Shown one piece after another: positions 54,093 to 62,062 of a stretch of 64,000 bases of DNA. The notes under the pieces are model-generated. The model was given only the letters and a program-made list of their open reading frames with translations, made no database searches and had not been told where the DNA came from. Source of the DNA: Oryzomonas japonica (GTDB taxonomy: Bacteria; Desulfobacterota; Desulfuromonadia; Geobacterales; Pseudopelobacteraceae); the NCBI RefSeq assembly GCF_008802365.1, contig NZ_VZQZ01000010.1, positions 1 through 64,000 on the forward strand, in the 5' to 3' direction. Numbering within the stretch: position 1 is the stretch's first letter; the number at the start of each line of letters is the position of its first letter. The position numbers were made by a program, and so were the translations under genes.

Positions 54093-54220
54093 CACAATAG
54101 TGTAAACAGCGGAAAAAGCCCGGGGCGGCCCTGGAGCGGGAAATGGCGGCAGGCCTTGCCAACCCGATATTTTTTGGAATACTTGCTACGGACGAAGCGA
54201 GCGTGACGGGGAGTGACACC

Positions 54221-54628
54221 ATGACCTTTATGCAATGGGACCCGAACTTCGAACTCGGCATCCATGAGTTCGACGAGCATCACAAGCACCTGGTGGGCCT
54301 GATCAACCTGGCGTTCGACGGCTTTATGTACAAGGCGGAGCGGGATGAGATCGAGGCGGTTCTCGACGAGCTGTCCGACTATGCGACCTACCACTTCGCC
54401 GCCGAGGAACAGTGGATGGAAACCCACCAGTACCCCGCCCTGCCGCAGCACCGGCAGGAACACCAGCGGTTCTGCGACCGGGTGGCGGAGATCCGGGAGG
54501 AGTTCCGCCGGGGGGAGGCCCACCTCTCCCTGGAGGTGCTGCAATTCCTCCATAGCTGGCTCACCAATCACATCCTCAAGACCGATGCCGCCTACGGGCG
54601 CTTTGCCCGGGAACTGCCCCACGGCTGA
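54221..54628 (+). CDS. Bacteriohemerythrin
   Basis: A 135-residue single-domain protein. The di-iron ligands are in place: FDEHHKHLVGL (first His), YHFAAEEQWM (His and Glu), HRQEHQRF (two His) and HILKTD (His and Asp). It binds oxygen reversibly and may store, deliver or sense it. The ATG at 54221 follows GGGGAG. It lies divergent to the kinase pair, with no operon partner. Confidence 0.93.
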   Translation: MTFMQWDPNFELGIHEFDEHHKHLVGLINLAFDGFMYKAERDEIEAVLDELSDYATYHFAAEEQWMETHQYPALPQHRQEHQRFCDRVAEIREEFRRGEAHLSLEVLQFLHSWLTNHILKTDAAYGRFARELPHG

Positions 54629-54713
54629 CCGGTCGCGGTACCGACCGAATTAACGTGCGCCTTCCTCCCGTCACAGGAGGGGGACTTCCCGAAATATTTT
54701 ATGTTCCAGGGCA

Positions 54714-54959
54714 CTAGTGGGCCATGGAGTGGTTGTGCCCCGACGCCCCATGATCCTGCCGGTCTCCGAACGCCGGCATGTCCTGAAAGGCGGTGTGGTT
54801 GGGATGGATGCAGTAGCTGCTGGTGTTGCCTGCCGGAACGGCGTACCGGCAGGCGGTGTTGTGGGCAAGACACCGGGAAAATTCATCGACAAGATACTCG
54901 GTCCTGCATTCTGCCACATTGGGCTCGCTTCCGCTGAAGTTTTGAATCGGTATAGACAT
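54714..54959 (-). CDS. Small Cys/His-rich protein under riboswitch control
   Basis: An 81-residue protein starting MSIPIQNFSGSEPNVAECR; AGAGGAGA lies upstream of the ATG at 54959. It has four Cys (AECRTE, RCLAH, ACRYAV, YCIHP) and a His-rich C-terminal tail (GASGHNHSMAH), so metal binding is possible. There is no signal peptide. I do not recognise the family. It follows a GEMM-I riboswitch and its terminator with no other gene in between, so a cyclic dinucleotide very probably controls it. Confidence 0.65.
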   Translation of the reverse strand: MSIPIQNFSGSEPNVAECRTEYLVDEFSRCLAHNTACRYAVPAGNTSSYCIHPNHTAFQDMPAFGDRQDHGASGHNHSMAH

Positions 54960-55056
54960 AAGTCCCTCATTTCTCCTCTGCCGGTCGCCCGGCATTTCAC
55001 TGAATCCCGCCCCACTGCATGGTGTCCATCGGAGACATCAGAGCCGAAAAGCGCGC

Positions 55057-55105
55057 AAAAAATGCCGGGCTCCACGAAGATGACATATCCTTCGGCAGCT
55101 CGGCC
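55057..55105 (-). terminator. Riboswitch-controlled terminator, small Cys/His gene
   Basis: Minus strand: GCCGAGCTGCCGAAGGAT folds with ATCTTCGTGGAGCCCGGC, followed by ATTTTTT. It shares its left arm with the aptamer's 3' end. Confidence 0.72.
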
Positions 55106-55173
55106 ATCTTCCCGTCCTTCGGGAGATCCGTGGCTTTCCGTCCCTCTCTCGCGAAAGGTTTGGCCTTATCGGG
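55091..55173 (-). promoter_or_regulatory. GEMM-I cyclic-dinucleotide riboswitch upstream of the small Cys/His gene
   Basis: Minus strand: CGATAAGGCCAAACC, helix CCTTTC-GCGA-GAGAGG with GNRA loop, GGACGGAAAGCCACGG, second arm, then GGCCGAGCTGCCG. The GGACG-AAAGCCACGG core and GNRA tetraloop define the class. Ligand c-di-GMP or 3',3'-cGAMP. Confidence 0.87.
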
Positions 55174-55321
55174 ACAGAACGAACGTATGAAAACGACTCA
55201 TTACTTGAATGATTATACCACCGGAGGGGGGGGGTTCAACAAGACAAAATTTATTTTTTTATTATCAAACTTACGGAACCCGCAGCGCAAATGGCGTTAC
55301 GGGGGCTGGGGCGTTTCCCCC

Positions 55322-55350
55322 ATGACAGATGGAGGTGTCTGCCGTATAAT
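55322..55350 (+). promoter_or_regulatory. bioA promoter
   Basis: ATGACA (55322-55327), 17 bp, perfect TATAAT (55345-55350). Confidence 0.6.
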
Positions 55351-55399
55351 GCACACGCAGTGCGAGGGGATGTTCCCCGAATAACGACGAGATAAAGGT

Positions 55400-56722
55400 A
55401 TGGAGATGGCTGATTCCGATAATTTTGGAAAAATGACCGAGCAGGAGCTTCTCGAATTCGACAGGGCGCACATCTGGCACCCCTATACGTCGGCCACCAA
55501 GGCGCTGAAATGCTATCCCGTGGCCAGGGCCGAGGGGGTGTACATCGAGCTGATGGACGGGCAGCGCCTGATCGACGGCATGTCCAGTTGGTGGTCGGCC
55601 ATCCACGGCTACAACCACCCGGTCATCAATGCCGCCATGACGGCCCAGATCGGGCGCATGTCCCATGTCATGTTCGGCGGCCTGACCCACCAGCCGGCCG
55701 TGGAACTGGCGCAACTGCTGATCGGGATCGTGCCGGACGGCCTTGAGCATGTCTTTTTCAGCGATTCCGGATCGGTGGCGGTGGAAGTGGCCATGAAAAT
55801 GGCGCTGCAATACTGGCACTCCCGTTCGTGCGGCGCCAAGCACGCGTTCGTCACCGTACGCCACGGGTATCACGGCGACACCTGGCACGCCATGTCCGTA
55901 TCCGACCCGGACACCGGCATGCACGCCATCTTCAACAGGAACCTGGCCAAGCAGTACTTTCTGCCCGCGCCCCGCTCCGGCTTTTACGCCGCCTACGACC
56001 CGGCGGAGACCGGCGAGGTCGAGGCGTTCCTGCGCCAACACCACGAACATATCGCCGCGTTCATCCTCGAACCGATCGTCCAGGGCGCCGGCGGCATGCG
56101 CTTCTACCACCCGGAATACCTGCGCCAGGTGCGCCGGCTCTGCACCGACTACGGCATCCTGCTCATCGCCGACGAGATCGCCACCGGCTTCGGCCGGAGC
56201 GGCAGGCTCTTTGCCTGCGAACACGCCGCCATCTCGCCGGACATCATGTGCGTGGGCAAGGCCCTGACGGGCGGCTGCCTCTCGTTCGCCGCCACCCTCT
56301 GCACCCGAGAGGTGGCGTACACCATCTCCGACGGCGCGCCCGGCGTGTTCATGCACGGCCCCACCTTCATGGCCAATCCCCTGGCCTGCGCCACGGCCCT
56401 GGCCAGCACCCGGCTTTTGCTGAAGGGCGACTGGCAGGGAAACGTCGCGCGTATCGAAGCGACCCTGAAAGAGAGGCTCCTGCCGTTGCAACAGGTCGCT
56501 TCGGTGGCCGACGTGCGGGTCCTGGGGGCGATCGGCGTGGTGGAGATGAGGGAGCCGGTGGACGTGGGGCGGCTTCAGCAGCGCCTCGTGGCCGAGGGGG
56601 TCTGGCTGCGGCCGTTCGGGAAGCTGGTCTATACCATGCCGCCGTTCATCATCTCCCCGGGGGAGTTGCGGACACTGTGCGACGGGATCGGCAAGGCCGT
56701 TGCGGGGCTTGATGGGCGCTGA
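55400..56722 (+). CDS. bioA: Adenosylmethionine-8-amino-7-oxononanoate aminotransferase
   Basis: A 440-residue PLP enzyme of biotin synthesis, transferring the amino group of S-adenosylmethionine to 7-keto-8-aminopelargonic acid. BioA landmarks are present: [17 protein letters not shown] and [13 protein letters not shown] near the N-terminus, [42 protein letters not shown] and the PLP lysine in VGKALTGG. The start is 55400 or the ATG two codons later (55406); AAAGG precedes both. It stands alone; bioB, bioD and bioF are not in the window. Confidence 0.95.
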   Translation: MEMADSDNFGKMTEQELLEFDRAHIWHPYTSATKALKCYPVARAEGVYIELMDGQRLIDGMSSWWSAIHGYNHPVINAAMTAQIGRMSHVMFGGLTHQPAVELAQLLIGIVPDGLEHVFFSDSGSVAVEVAMKMALQYWHSRSCGAKHAFVTVRHGYHGDTWHAMSVSDPDTGMHAIFNRNLAKQYFLPAPRSGFYAAYDPAETGEVEAFLRQHHEHIAAFILEPIVQGAGGMRFYHPEYLRQVRRLCTDYGILLIADEIATGFGRSGRLFACEHAAISPDIMCVGKALTGGCLSFAATLCTREVAYTISDGAPGVFMHGPTFMANPLACATALASTRLLLKGDWQGNVARIEATLKERLLPLQQVASVADVRVLGAIGVVEMREPVDVGRLQQRLVAEGVWLRPFGKLVYTMPPFIISPGELRTLCDGIGKAVAGLDGR

Positions 56723-56778
56723 TCCCCCGGGGTTACGTCTCTCTACGTACCCTGGCGCGGCGTCCCTCCATCTTCCCT

Positions 56779-57207
56779 TTATGAGCTCGCCGGGATGACG
56801 GCCTGTACTTCATTGGAATACACGCTCTCGTTCCCGGCCGAGTCATACGCCGTAACGACAAAGTAGTATGTTCCCGGGGCAAGCCCGCTGACGGCATAGC
56901 TTGACACCATCCCGGCTTTAATGGTGCTCGTATAGCTTCCGGGGGACGTCCCGTAATGCAAGTTGATTCCTGCGACAGCGCCTTGCGGCGGATCCCAGGA
57001 TAGCTTGACGACTCCCGTCGAGGCGGTTCCTCCTGTCGAAGTGGTTCCTCCTGCCGGGGTGGTTCCTCCGGTTGAGCCGCCAGTGACGCTGCTCGGCAAA
57101 GAACTATCTGTCGACGCCGTCGATCCGCCGCCGCTGCCGCACCCCGCCAGGGAAATAATAACCAGTAAGGACAGGAATAAAGCGGATAAAGGCTTCATCA
57201 TGCTCAT
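56779..57207 (-). CDS. Fibronectin type III lipoprotein under riboswitch control
   Basis: A 142-residue lipoprotein: signal ending ISLAGC (Cys23), a Gly/Ser/Thr-rich linker of TGGTT repeats (about 25-65), then one Fn3 domain (VKLSWDPPQG, LHYGTSPGSYTS, GLAPGTYYFVVTAYDSAGNES). It is likely exposed on the outer membrane and used in binding. AAAGGAGG precedes the ATG. A GEMM-I riboswitch lies in its leader, consistent with c-di-GMP-type control of surface proteins. Confidence 0.9.
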   Translation of the reverse strand: MSMMKPLSALFLSLLVIISLAGCGSGGGSTASTDSSLPSSVTGGSTGGTTPAGGTTSTGGTASTGVVKLSWDPPQGAVAGINLHYGTSPGSYTSTIKAGMVSSYAVSGLAPGTYYFVVTAYDSAGNESVYSNEVQAVIPASS

Positions 57208-57234
57208 GTGACCTCCTTTGATCTGTGTTGACGC

Positions 57235-57283
57235 AAAAAAAGCCGGATCGCGGAAATATCCTGAGATATTTCGGCAATCCGGC
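57235..57283 (-). terminator. Riboswitch-controlled terminator, Fn3 lipoprotein gene
   Basis: Minus strand: GCCGGAT, inner helix CGAAATATC/GATATTTC, ATCCGGC, then TTTTTTT. The first strand is the aptamer's closing segment. Confidence 0.88.
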
Positions 57284-57345
57284 TGTCTCGGTGAGACCCA
57301 TGGATTTTCTGTCCCATCCTCGCGGATGGTTTAGCATTATCGTTT
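57268..57345 (-). promoter_or_regulatory. GEMM-I cyclic-dinucleotide riboswitch upstream of the Fn3 lipoprotein gene
   Basis: Minus strand: CGATAATGCTAAACC, perfect helix CCATCC-GCGA-GGATGG with GNRA loop, GGACAGAAAATCCATGGG, TCTCACCGAGA arm, then AGCCGGATTGCCG. The core departs slightly from consensus (GACAGAAAATCC for GACGCAAAGCC). Confidence 0.87.
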
Positions 57346-57477
57346 ATCTTTTTGCGCTTCGTTTTTTTATTTACGATACACGGATGGAGGTTGCAACGGT
57401 GTGACATGGATCACTATTGGGTCATTTTTCACGGATCCGTGCGGGTGCGGTATGCAGGGCGGGGTGCTGCCGGGAAA

Positions 57478-57515
57478 GGGGACAGGCTGCCCCGGCGTAA
57501 TCGGTGCCTGTCCCC
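57478..57515. repeat. REP-like palindrome with GGGGACAGGC arms
   Basis: Perfect 10-bp arms GGGGACAGGC and GCCTGTCCCC around an 18-base spacer. The GGGGACAG word recurs at 1677, suggesting one family of extragenic palindromes. Confidence 0.5.
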
Positions 57516-57575
57516 GGAATTCCCGGTAGCATGCAGATTTGACTCTTTACGGTTTTTTTGCCGGATGAATCATGT

Positions 57576-57986
57576 TCAGGTTAATTTCCCCTTGAAAAAC
57601 TCCAGCCCCTGCGCCAGCAAACCACCTTCCGGAATGACGCCATCCGGGGTGAGTTTGTCGACTAAACCGGGGAGATGCCGAGCAAGCAGAGAACTCATCT
57701 CGGGACTCGATACCCCTGCCTTTTCGGCAAGCCCCTGGATCGTTTCGCTGCCCAGTGCATCATTGACCTGGTCGGCATTGAGCGGTAGATTTTCTCCCGT
57801 CCCGACCCACGATGATACGATATCGCCCAGTCCCTTATCCTTGAATGTCTGGACCAATCCGCTTAATCCGCCCGACTGGTTGCTTGACAGCATGTCCATC
57901 AGACCGTTCAAAAGCTCCGGGCTTTTTCCTTCAGTTCCACCGAATAGGCCTTGCGCCGTGCTGGCAAACTCGTCCAATAGTCCCAT
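57576..57986 (-). CDS. YidB-family (DUF937) protein
   Basis: A 136-residue protein starting MGLLDEFASTAQGLFG. Family features are the Gly/Ser-rich helical pieces GGLSGLVQTFKDKGLGDIVSSWVG and LPLNADQVNDALGSETI, typical of YidB/DUF937. The family's role is unknown. AAGGAG precedes the ATG. It is followed by the bottom of the Fn3 region with no coupling. Confidence 0.9.
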   Translation of the reverse strand: MGLLDEFASTAQGLFGGTEGKSPELLNGLMDMLSSNQSGGLSGLVQTFKDKGLGDIVSSWVGTGENLPLNADQVNDALGSETIQGLAEKAGVSSPEMSSLLARHLPGLVDKLTPDGVIPEGGLLAQGLEFFKGKLT

Positions 57987-58030
57987 GGTAAACTCCTTAT
58001 CTGCCCGGGATCGCGCCTATGTCCTCCCGT

Positions 58031-58591
58031 TCACTTCTGTGACCCCTTCTTCGCTTCGCGATATCCCGCCTTGACGGCATCGGCTTCCGACATGTAGCTT
58101 CCCTGCTTCGTCGTGCCGTACCAAGGGCTGCCCGATCGGTGAAATACCTTTGAAGCGGGGTTCACCCATACCATATTCTTGTCGGCGGGAGGTGGCTGAA
58201 CGGTCTTGGCGGGCTTGGGCGCCGTAGTAGCCGCCTTGGGGGTCGCGGTTTTAGGAGGTGCGGCAGAAGCGGCGCCGGCCGTTACAAGCGGCGTGAGTTT
58301 TTCGATAGACTTGGCAGAAACCCCGGCCTTGGCAAGATCGGCTGCCGAGGCATAGGGCCTTCCGGCAATGATTTTTTTCGCCGTGGCGGGGCCAACGGTG
58401 GGCAGCTTCTCCAACTCGGCCTGGGATGCGCTATTGAGATCGACTTTTTTGCCGGCGGGAAGTTTCATATCCGCCTTCGCCTTGGCCGAAGCCGGGTCCT
58501 TGGGTGCGGCATTGACTCCGGTTAGCGAGAGGGCAAAAGCCAGGGTTACTGAAGCGAGGATCAACAAACCTTTGGTCAAACACTTTTCCAT
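58031..58591 (-). CDS. Exported helix-hairpin-helix protein (ComEA-like)
   Basis: A 186-residue protein with a signal peptide ending GVNAA. A helix-hairpin-helix pair at about 50-110 reads VDLNSASQAELEKLPTVGPATAKKIIAGRP and then a second hairpin ADLAKAGVSAKSIEKL. A Pro/Ala/Lys linker follows, then a small C-terminal domain (MVWVNPASKVFHRSGSPWYG, YMSEADAVKAGYREAKKG). HhH modules bind DNA in ComEA; a role in DNA uptake is possible, but no com genes are nearby. ATGGAGGT precedes the start. Confidence 0.85.
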   Translation of the reverse strand: MEKCLTKGLLILASVTLAFALSLTGVNAAPKDPASAKAKADMKLPAGKKVDLNSASQAELEKLPTVGPATAKKIIAGRPYASAADLAKAGVSAKSIEKLTPLVTAGAASAAPPKTATPKAATTAPKPAKTVQPPPADKNMVWVNPASKVFHRSGSPWYGTTKQGSYMSEADAVKAGYREAKKGSQK

Positions 58592-58676
58592 TGGAGACCT
58601 CCATACCGTTTGGTCAAACGGGAACCGGTGAATTCGTGCGGACTGCCCGGCTCGTCCCGCTACAGGCCATTAATGG

Positions 58677-58955
58677 CTACTTCTTCTTGGCGCCCTTGGC
58701 ATCACTTTTGACATCGATGGTAGCGGCCTTCATGGTGTACGTAACCGTTACCTTGCTCCCGACCTTTAAATCGCCGGTAGTCTTTGTATCCTTATCCTTG
58801 GCGATCTCCCACTTCTCTTTTCCTTTTTGGACAACGACCGTGTCGTCCTTCACTTCGAGTACCGGGCCGGTCACCTGATAGGTCCTGGGGGCACCGGCAA
58901 AGGCGCTGGATGCTGCAAGCAGAATGATTCCGGCCAACGTTGCGATACATTTCAT
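58677..58955 (-). CDS. Small exported protein, OB-like beta-barrel, unknown function
   Basis: A 92-residue protein: signal peptide ending SSAFAG, then a short beta-rich domain (TYQVTGPVLEVKDDTVVVQKG, KVGSKVTVTYTMKA) ending in a lysine-rich tail. It resembles small periplasmic DUF5666-type OB-like domains, but I cannot fix the family. AAGGAGG precedes the ATG at 58955. It is one of four consecutive minus-strand genes encoding small proteins. Confidence 0.75.
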   Translation of the reverse strand: MKCIATLAGIILLAASSAFAGAPRTYQVTGPVLEVKDDTVVVQKGKEKWEIAKDKDTKTTGDLKVGSKVTVTYTMKAATIDVKSDAKGAKKK

Positions 58956-59100
58956 GTGGAGCCTCCTTGTCTGGTGGTACATTTCTTTTTTCCCGAGTAA
59001 ATCCCGAATTTCCGCAAACAACGCCTCGTGATCGGGAGGCGCTGCGGCCGCCCCTGCTTCCTTTTTCCCGGCCTGATTTCATTTCACGGCAGTAACCGTG

Positions 59101-59916
59101 TCACTGGTTTTGCACCATGACCAGCTGCGTCTGCATCGGCGCCGGGAAGCCCGCGGCGGCGAGCGATTCGCGGATGGTGCGGTTGCCGTCGAAGTAGACC
59201 TGCCAGTAGTGGTTGTTATGGCAGAAGGGCCGAACCGCAAGCACCGGACCGACCAGGGTGAACTCCAGAATATCCACTTCAACCGCCGGTGTTGGCAGCA
59301 CATTGGGCACCGCTGCCAGCTTCTGGCGTAAAAGCAGCATCGCCGCGACATGATCGGCATTTCCTGCAAGCTGACATTTCAGCTCTACCCTCCGGTAATC
59401 GTTTGCCGTGTAGTTTTGGATGTTATCGCCGAAAATCTTGCCGTTGCCGATCATCGTCTTGACGTTATCCGGTGTGTTGACCGTGGTTACAAACAACCCA
59501 ATCTCCGTGATGGTGCCGGTTACCCCGGCGGCGGTTATAAAATCGCCCACCTTGAAGGGGTGCAACACAACGATGAAGATGCCTGCGGCCAGGTTTGACA
59601 GAAGCCCTCCCCAGGCTGCACCGATGGCGATGCCGATGCCCGCCACCAAGGCGGCGAACGTGGTGGTCTGGAATCCGCAATAACCGAGGATGGCCACGAC
59701 CAAAACGATGTTCAGCGTAACGGCGACGAAATTGCCGAGATAACGCATCAGGGTCGGATCAACCTTCTGTTTTTCCAACACCCGCTGCATCATCTTCCCG
59801 ACAAATCCGATCAGCCAGCGTCCCACGACCCAAAACAGGATGACGGCGATCACTTTGGTTCCCATCTCGGTGAGGTAGGTTACCGCAAGCTGTTGATACT
59901 GGTCGATGTTTTGCAT
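59101..59916 (-). CDS. mscS: Small-conductance mechanosensitive channel (MscS)
   Basis: A 271-residue inner-membrane channel of classic MscS length. Three membrane helices are visible, with the pore helix TM3 AALVAGIGIAIGAAWGGLLSNLAAG (Gly/Ala-packed) and the beta domain with VGDFITAAGVTGTITEIGLF. It opens on hypo-osmotic shock. AAGGAG precedes the ATG. It lies at the left of a 300-base gap containing a perfect CAGGGCCATGGCCCTG palindrome. Confidence 0.95.
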   Translation of the reverse strand: MQNIDQYQQLAVTYLTEMGTKVIAVILFWVVGRWLIGFVGKMMQRVLEKQKVDPTLMRYLGNFVAVTLNIVLVVAILGYCGFQTTTFAALVAGIGIAIGAAWGGLLSNLAAGIFIVVLHPFKVGDFITAAGVTGTITEIGLFVTTVNTPDNVKTMIGNGKIFGDNIQNYTANDYRRVELKCQLAGNADHVAAMLLLRQKLAAVPNVLPTPAVEVDILEFTLVGPVLAVRPFCHNNHYWQVYFDGNRTIRESLAAAGFPAPMQTQLVMVQNQ

Positions 59917-60220
59917 AATTCACTCCTTGACGCGGTAATGCGGCACACGCCAGACTGCGGGGACAGGGGCACAACGACTGCAAACCGATACATTAGCAGT
60001 TACTATATCAGAGTCTCTCGTGCCCACAAGGCTCGCAACCAAAAAAGACTTCACGGCCGCGTTGAGCATGATTTTGCAAAATACAGGGCCATGGCCCTGC
60101 ATTTCCCGTAGATGACGGGCACGATCATAATCACGGAGGAACTGCGGGGGGTATCACGCAAGCGCCCTCCCGGAAAGAGTTCCAGGAGGGCGCCGGTGTG
60201 TCGACTACAGCGTTGGGATG
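59917..60220. other. Intergenic region with 16-bp palindrome
   Basis: CAGGGCCATGGCCCTG (60084-60099) is fully symmetrical. A GCGCCCTCC/GGAGGGCGC hairpin (about 60166-60195) follows the OmpA gene and could end its transcript, although it has no T-run. No gene is supported. Confidence 0.5.
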
Positions 60221-61684
60221 CTACTTGGCGTTGCAGGTGAAGTTGGATTCGATCCGGCGGTTCTGCTCTTTCCCCGCCTTGGTCTTGTTGCTGGCAATGG
60301 GTTTCGTCGGACCGTAACCAACAGCCTTGATCCGTTCGGGAGCGATCCCGAACTTTTCGATGAGGTAGTTGCGAACGCTTTCGGCGCGCCGCTGGGAGAG
60401 CTTCATGTTAGCCGCCTTGCTGCCGACATTGTCGGTGTGTCCTTCGATGGCTCCGGTAGCCTGGGGGAATTCGGTCAGGAAATCACCGAGCTTTTTCAGT
60501 TCATCGTGGTACTGGGGTTTGATCGCAGACTTGTTTGTATCGAAATGGATATTGATAACCGTGGGGCTGCACAACTTGGGAGCAGGCGCCGGCGGTGCCG
60601 GAATAACTACCTCGAGGTTCGCTGCGCTCTTTGCCGTACCGCCGGCGCCACTGCACGTGAGGGTATACGTGGCATTTTCGGCAGGCGTGACCGCCATGGA
60701 CCCTTGCGGCTGAACCGCGCCGATTTCCGGTTGTATCTCGCAGTTGGTGGCATTCGTCGAACTCCACATCAAAGTCGCGGACTGCCCTTTGGTAATGGAA
60801 CTGGGGGCAACCGTCAGATTGCCGGACGGGACCGGAGGCGTCAGAGTAGTTACCGAAAGGTTCGCTGCGCTCTTTGCCGAACCGCCGGCACCATCGCACG
60901 TAAGGGTATAGTTGGTCGTGTCGGCGGGGGTGACCGCCATGGAGCCCTGCGGCTGAACCGCACCGATTCCCGGTTGTATTTCGCAGTTAGTGGCGTTCGC
61001 CGAGCTCCACGTCAAGGTCGCGGACTGCCCCTTGGTAATGGAACTCGGAGTAACCGTCAGCTGGTTGGAAGGAGCGGGAGGTACGGGAACAGGTTCTGCG
61101 GCCGGAACAGCGGCAACAGGGGCAGGAGCTGTTTGGCCGCCGAAGAGAAAGGTGAACCCTGCGGTATATTCCCAGTTAAACTTGGGACTCTTAGGGTCCT
61201 CCAGGATAAACAATTGACGGGCATCGCCTCGCAATGCAATCGAGTCGGTCACGAAGAACTTGAGTCCCAAGCCTGCATTGGCGGTTGCGTCGGTGGTTCT
61301 GTCGCTGATTTTAAGGCCATCTTTACCGTGACCATAGGTGATTCCGCCACCGCCCACGGCAATATACGGCACCAGAGGACCGTCCGGCATGAAGTTATAG
61401 AGGATGTCCAAGCGGTAGGACAAGGCGTTAATGCTCCGTTCACTCCGGGTACCGTCGGTCGCCAGAAAATCACCCACCGCTTCCACTCCCCAGTTTTTTG
61501 TCAGGTCGTAGCCTAAGCGCAATCCATAAACTGGGGAAGTTTCCAAGTGCTGGACACCGTCAAAGGTGTAACCGCCGATAAATGGAGAAACGGAAAAAGC
61601 CCCTTGCCGCTCTCCGGCAAGAGCGCCGGTTGCAAATGCCATACAGGCGAATGCCACTGTTACCATGGTCGTTATCTTTTTCAT
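60221..61684 (-). CDS. OmpA-family outer-membrane protein with two Ig-like repeats
   Basis: A 487-residue protein with a signal peptide ending GALAG. An N-terminal beta-barrel-like domain (about 25-190) carries YGLRLGYDLTKNWGVEAVGDF and the characteristic FLFGG end. Two tandem repeats of about 85 residues (LTVTPSSITKGQSATL ... SAANL) follow a Pro/Ala linker. The C-terminal OmpA domain (about 370-487) has HFDTNKSAIKP, IEGHTDNVGSKAANMKLSQRRAESVR and NRRIESNF, the peptidoglycan-binding residues. It anchors the outer membrane to the wall. It follows a long leader with an internal terminator. Confidence 0.93.
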   Translation of the reverse strand: MKKITTMVTVAFACMAFATGALAGERQGAFSVSPFIGGYTFDGVQHLETSPVYGLRLGYDLTKNWGVEAVGDFLATDGTRSERSINALSYRLDILYNFMPDGPLVPYIAVGGGGITYGHGKDGLKISDRTTDATANAGLGLKFFVTDSIALRGDARQLFILEDPKSPKFNWEYTAGFTFLFGGQTAPAPVAAVPAAEPVPVPPAPSNQLTVTPSSITKGQSATLTWSSANATNCEIQPGIGAVQPQGSMAVTPADTTNYTLTCDGAGGSAKSAANLSVTTLTPPVPSGNLTVAPSSITKGQSATLMWSSTNATNCEIQPEIGAVQPQGSMAVTPAENATYTLTCSGAGGTAKSAANLEVVIPAPPAPAPKLCSPTVINIHFDTNKSAIKPQYHDELKKLGDFLTEFPQATGAIEGHTDNVGSKAANMKLSQRRAESVRNYLIEKFGIAPERIKAVGYGPTKPIASNKTKAGKEQNRRIESNFTCNAK

Positions 61685-61849
61685 TGAGTTCCTCCTTTTT
61701 TGGAGTGGTGTTACAGCGCCAGTTCTTGTCTAGTGTACCTCTGGTTTTCCGCTCGGCAAGCTCCGTGGCGAGGCGGGTGGTCGCCAAGCAAATCAATTGT
61801 ATCGGACAATGCCGGGCTGTCAATTGCCCCCCACTCGCGTTATCACACG

Positions 61850-61878
61850 AAAAAAGCCCCCGGAACGCCTCCGGGAGC
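61850..61878 (-). terminator. Terminator-like hairpin in the ompA leader
   Basis: Minus strand: GCTCCCGGAGGCGTTCCGGGGGC followed by TTTTTT. It lies 165 bases before the ompA start, and no minus-strand gene precedes it, so it is an attenuator or the end of a small RNA. Confidence 0.72.
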
Positions 61879-62013
61879 TTCATTGTGTAGCATTGAGGGG
61901 ATATTCCCCGGGGACCTACCGCACTTGAGCGTTTCCCCGGCACGGCACTCGGTTCATTATGCCCCGGAATAATCCGGCACGTGCACGCATAGATTGATTT
62001 TTTGCGCGCTCGT
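61879..62013 (-). ncRNA. Candidate structured leader/small RNA upstream of ompA
   Basis: A minus-strand transcript starting near 62013 would run about 160 nt to the terminator. It contains several complementary segments (GGGGCAT and ATGCTAC, TCCCCGGGGA, GAGTGCCGTGCC). I do not recognise a known riboswitch class. Confidence 0.4.
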
Positions 62014-62047
62014 GATTACATTGTAGAAAGAAGCAATCTACAGACAA
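61994..62047. promoter_or_regulatory. Overlapping divergent promoters of yccA-like gene and ompA leader
   Basis: Plus: TTGATT (61994-61999), 17 bp, TACATT (62017-62022). Minus: TTGTCT (62042-62047), 16 bp, TACAAT (62020-62025). The -10 boxes overlap, so the two directions probably exclude each other. An inverted repeat TGTAGA/TCTACA flanks 62022-62042. Confidence 0.55.
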
Positions 62048-62062
62048 AAAGGAGCGCACGAT

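Larger units (their letters stand above)
54960..55399. other. Divergent region with riboswitch and bioA promoter
   Basis: Left half: leader and GEMM-I riboswitch of the minus-strand gene. Right half (55200-55400): AT-rich stretch and the bioA promoter. No BirA-type operator (dyad TTGTAAACC) was seen. Confidence 0.6.
57208..57575. other. Leader region with riboswitch and a REP-like palindrome
   Basis: Contains the GEMM-I riboswitch (57235-57345) and a palindrome (57478-57515). No gene. Confidence 0.6.

Noticed and set aside
59920-60102. A 60-codon minus-strand frame ending at the mscS ribosome site
   Set aside because: No ribosome site, no family, Cys/Val-rich random composition; treated as leader sequence.
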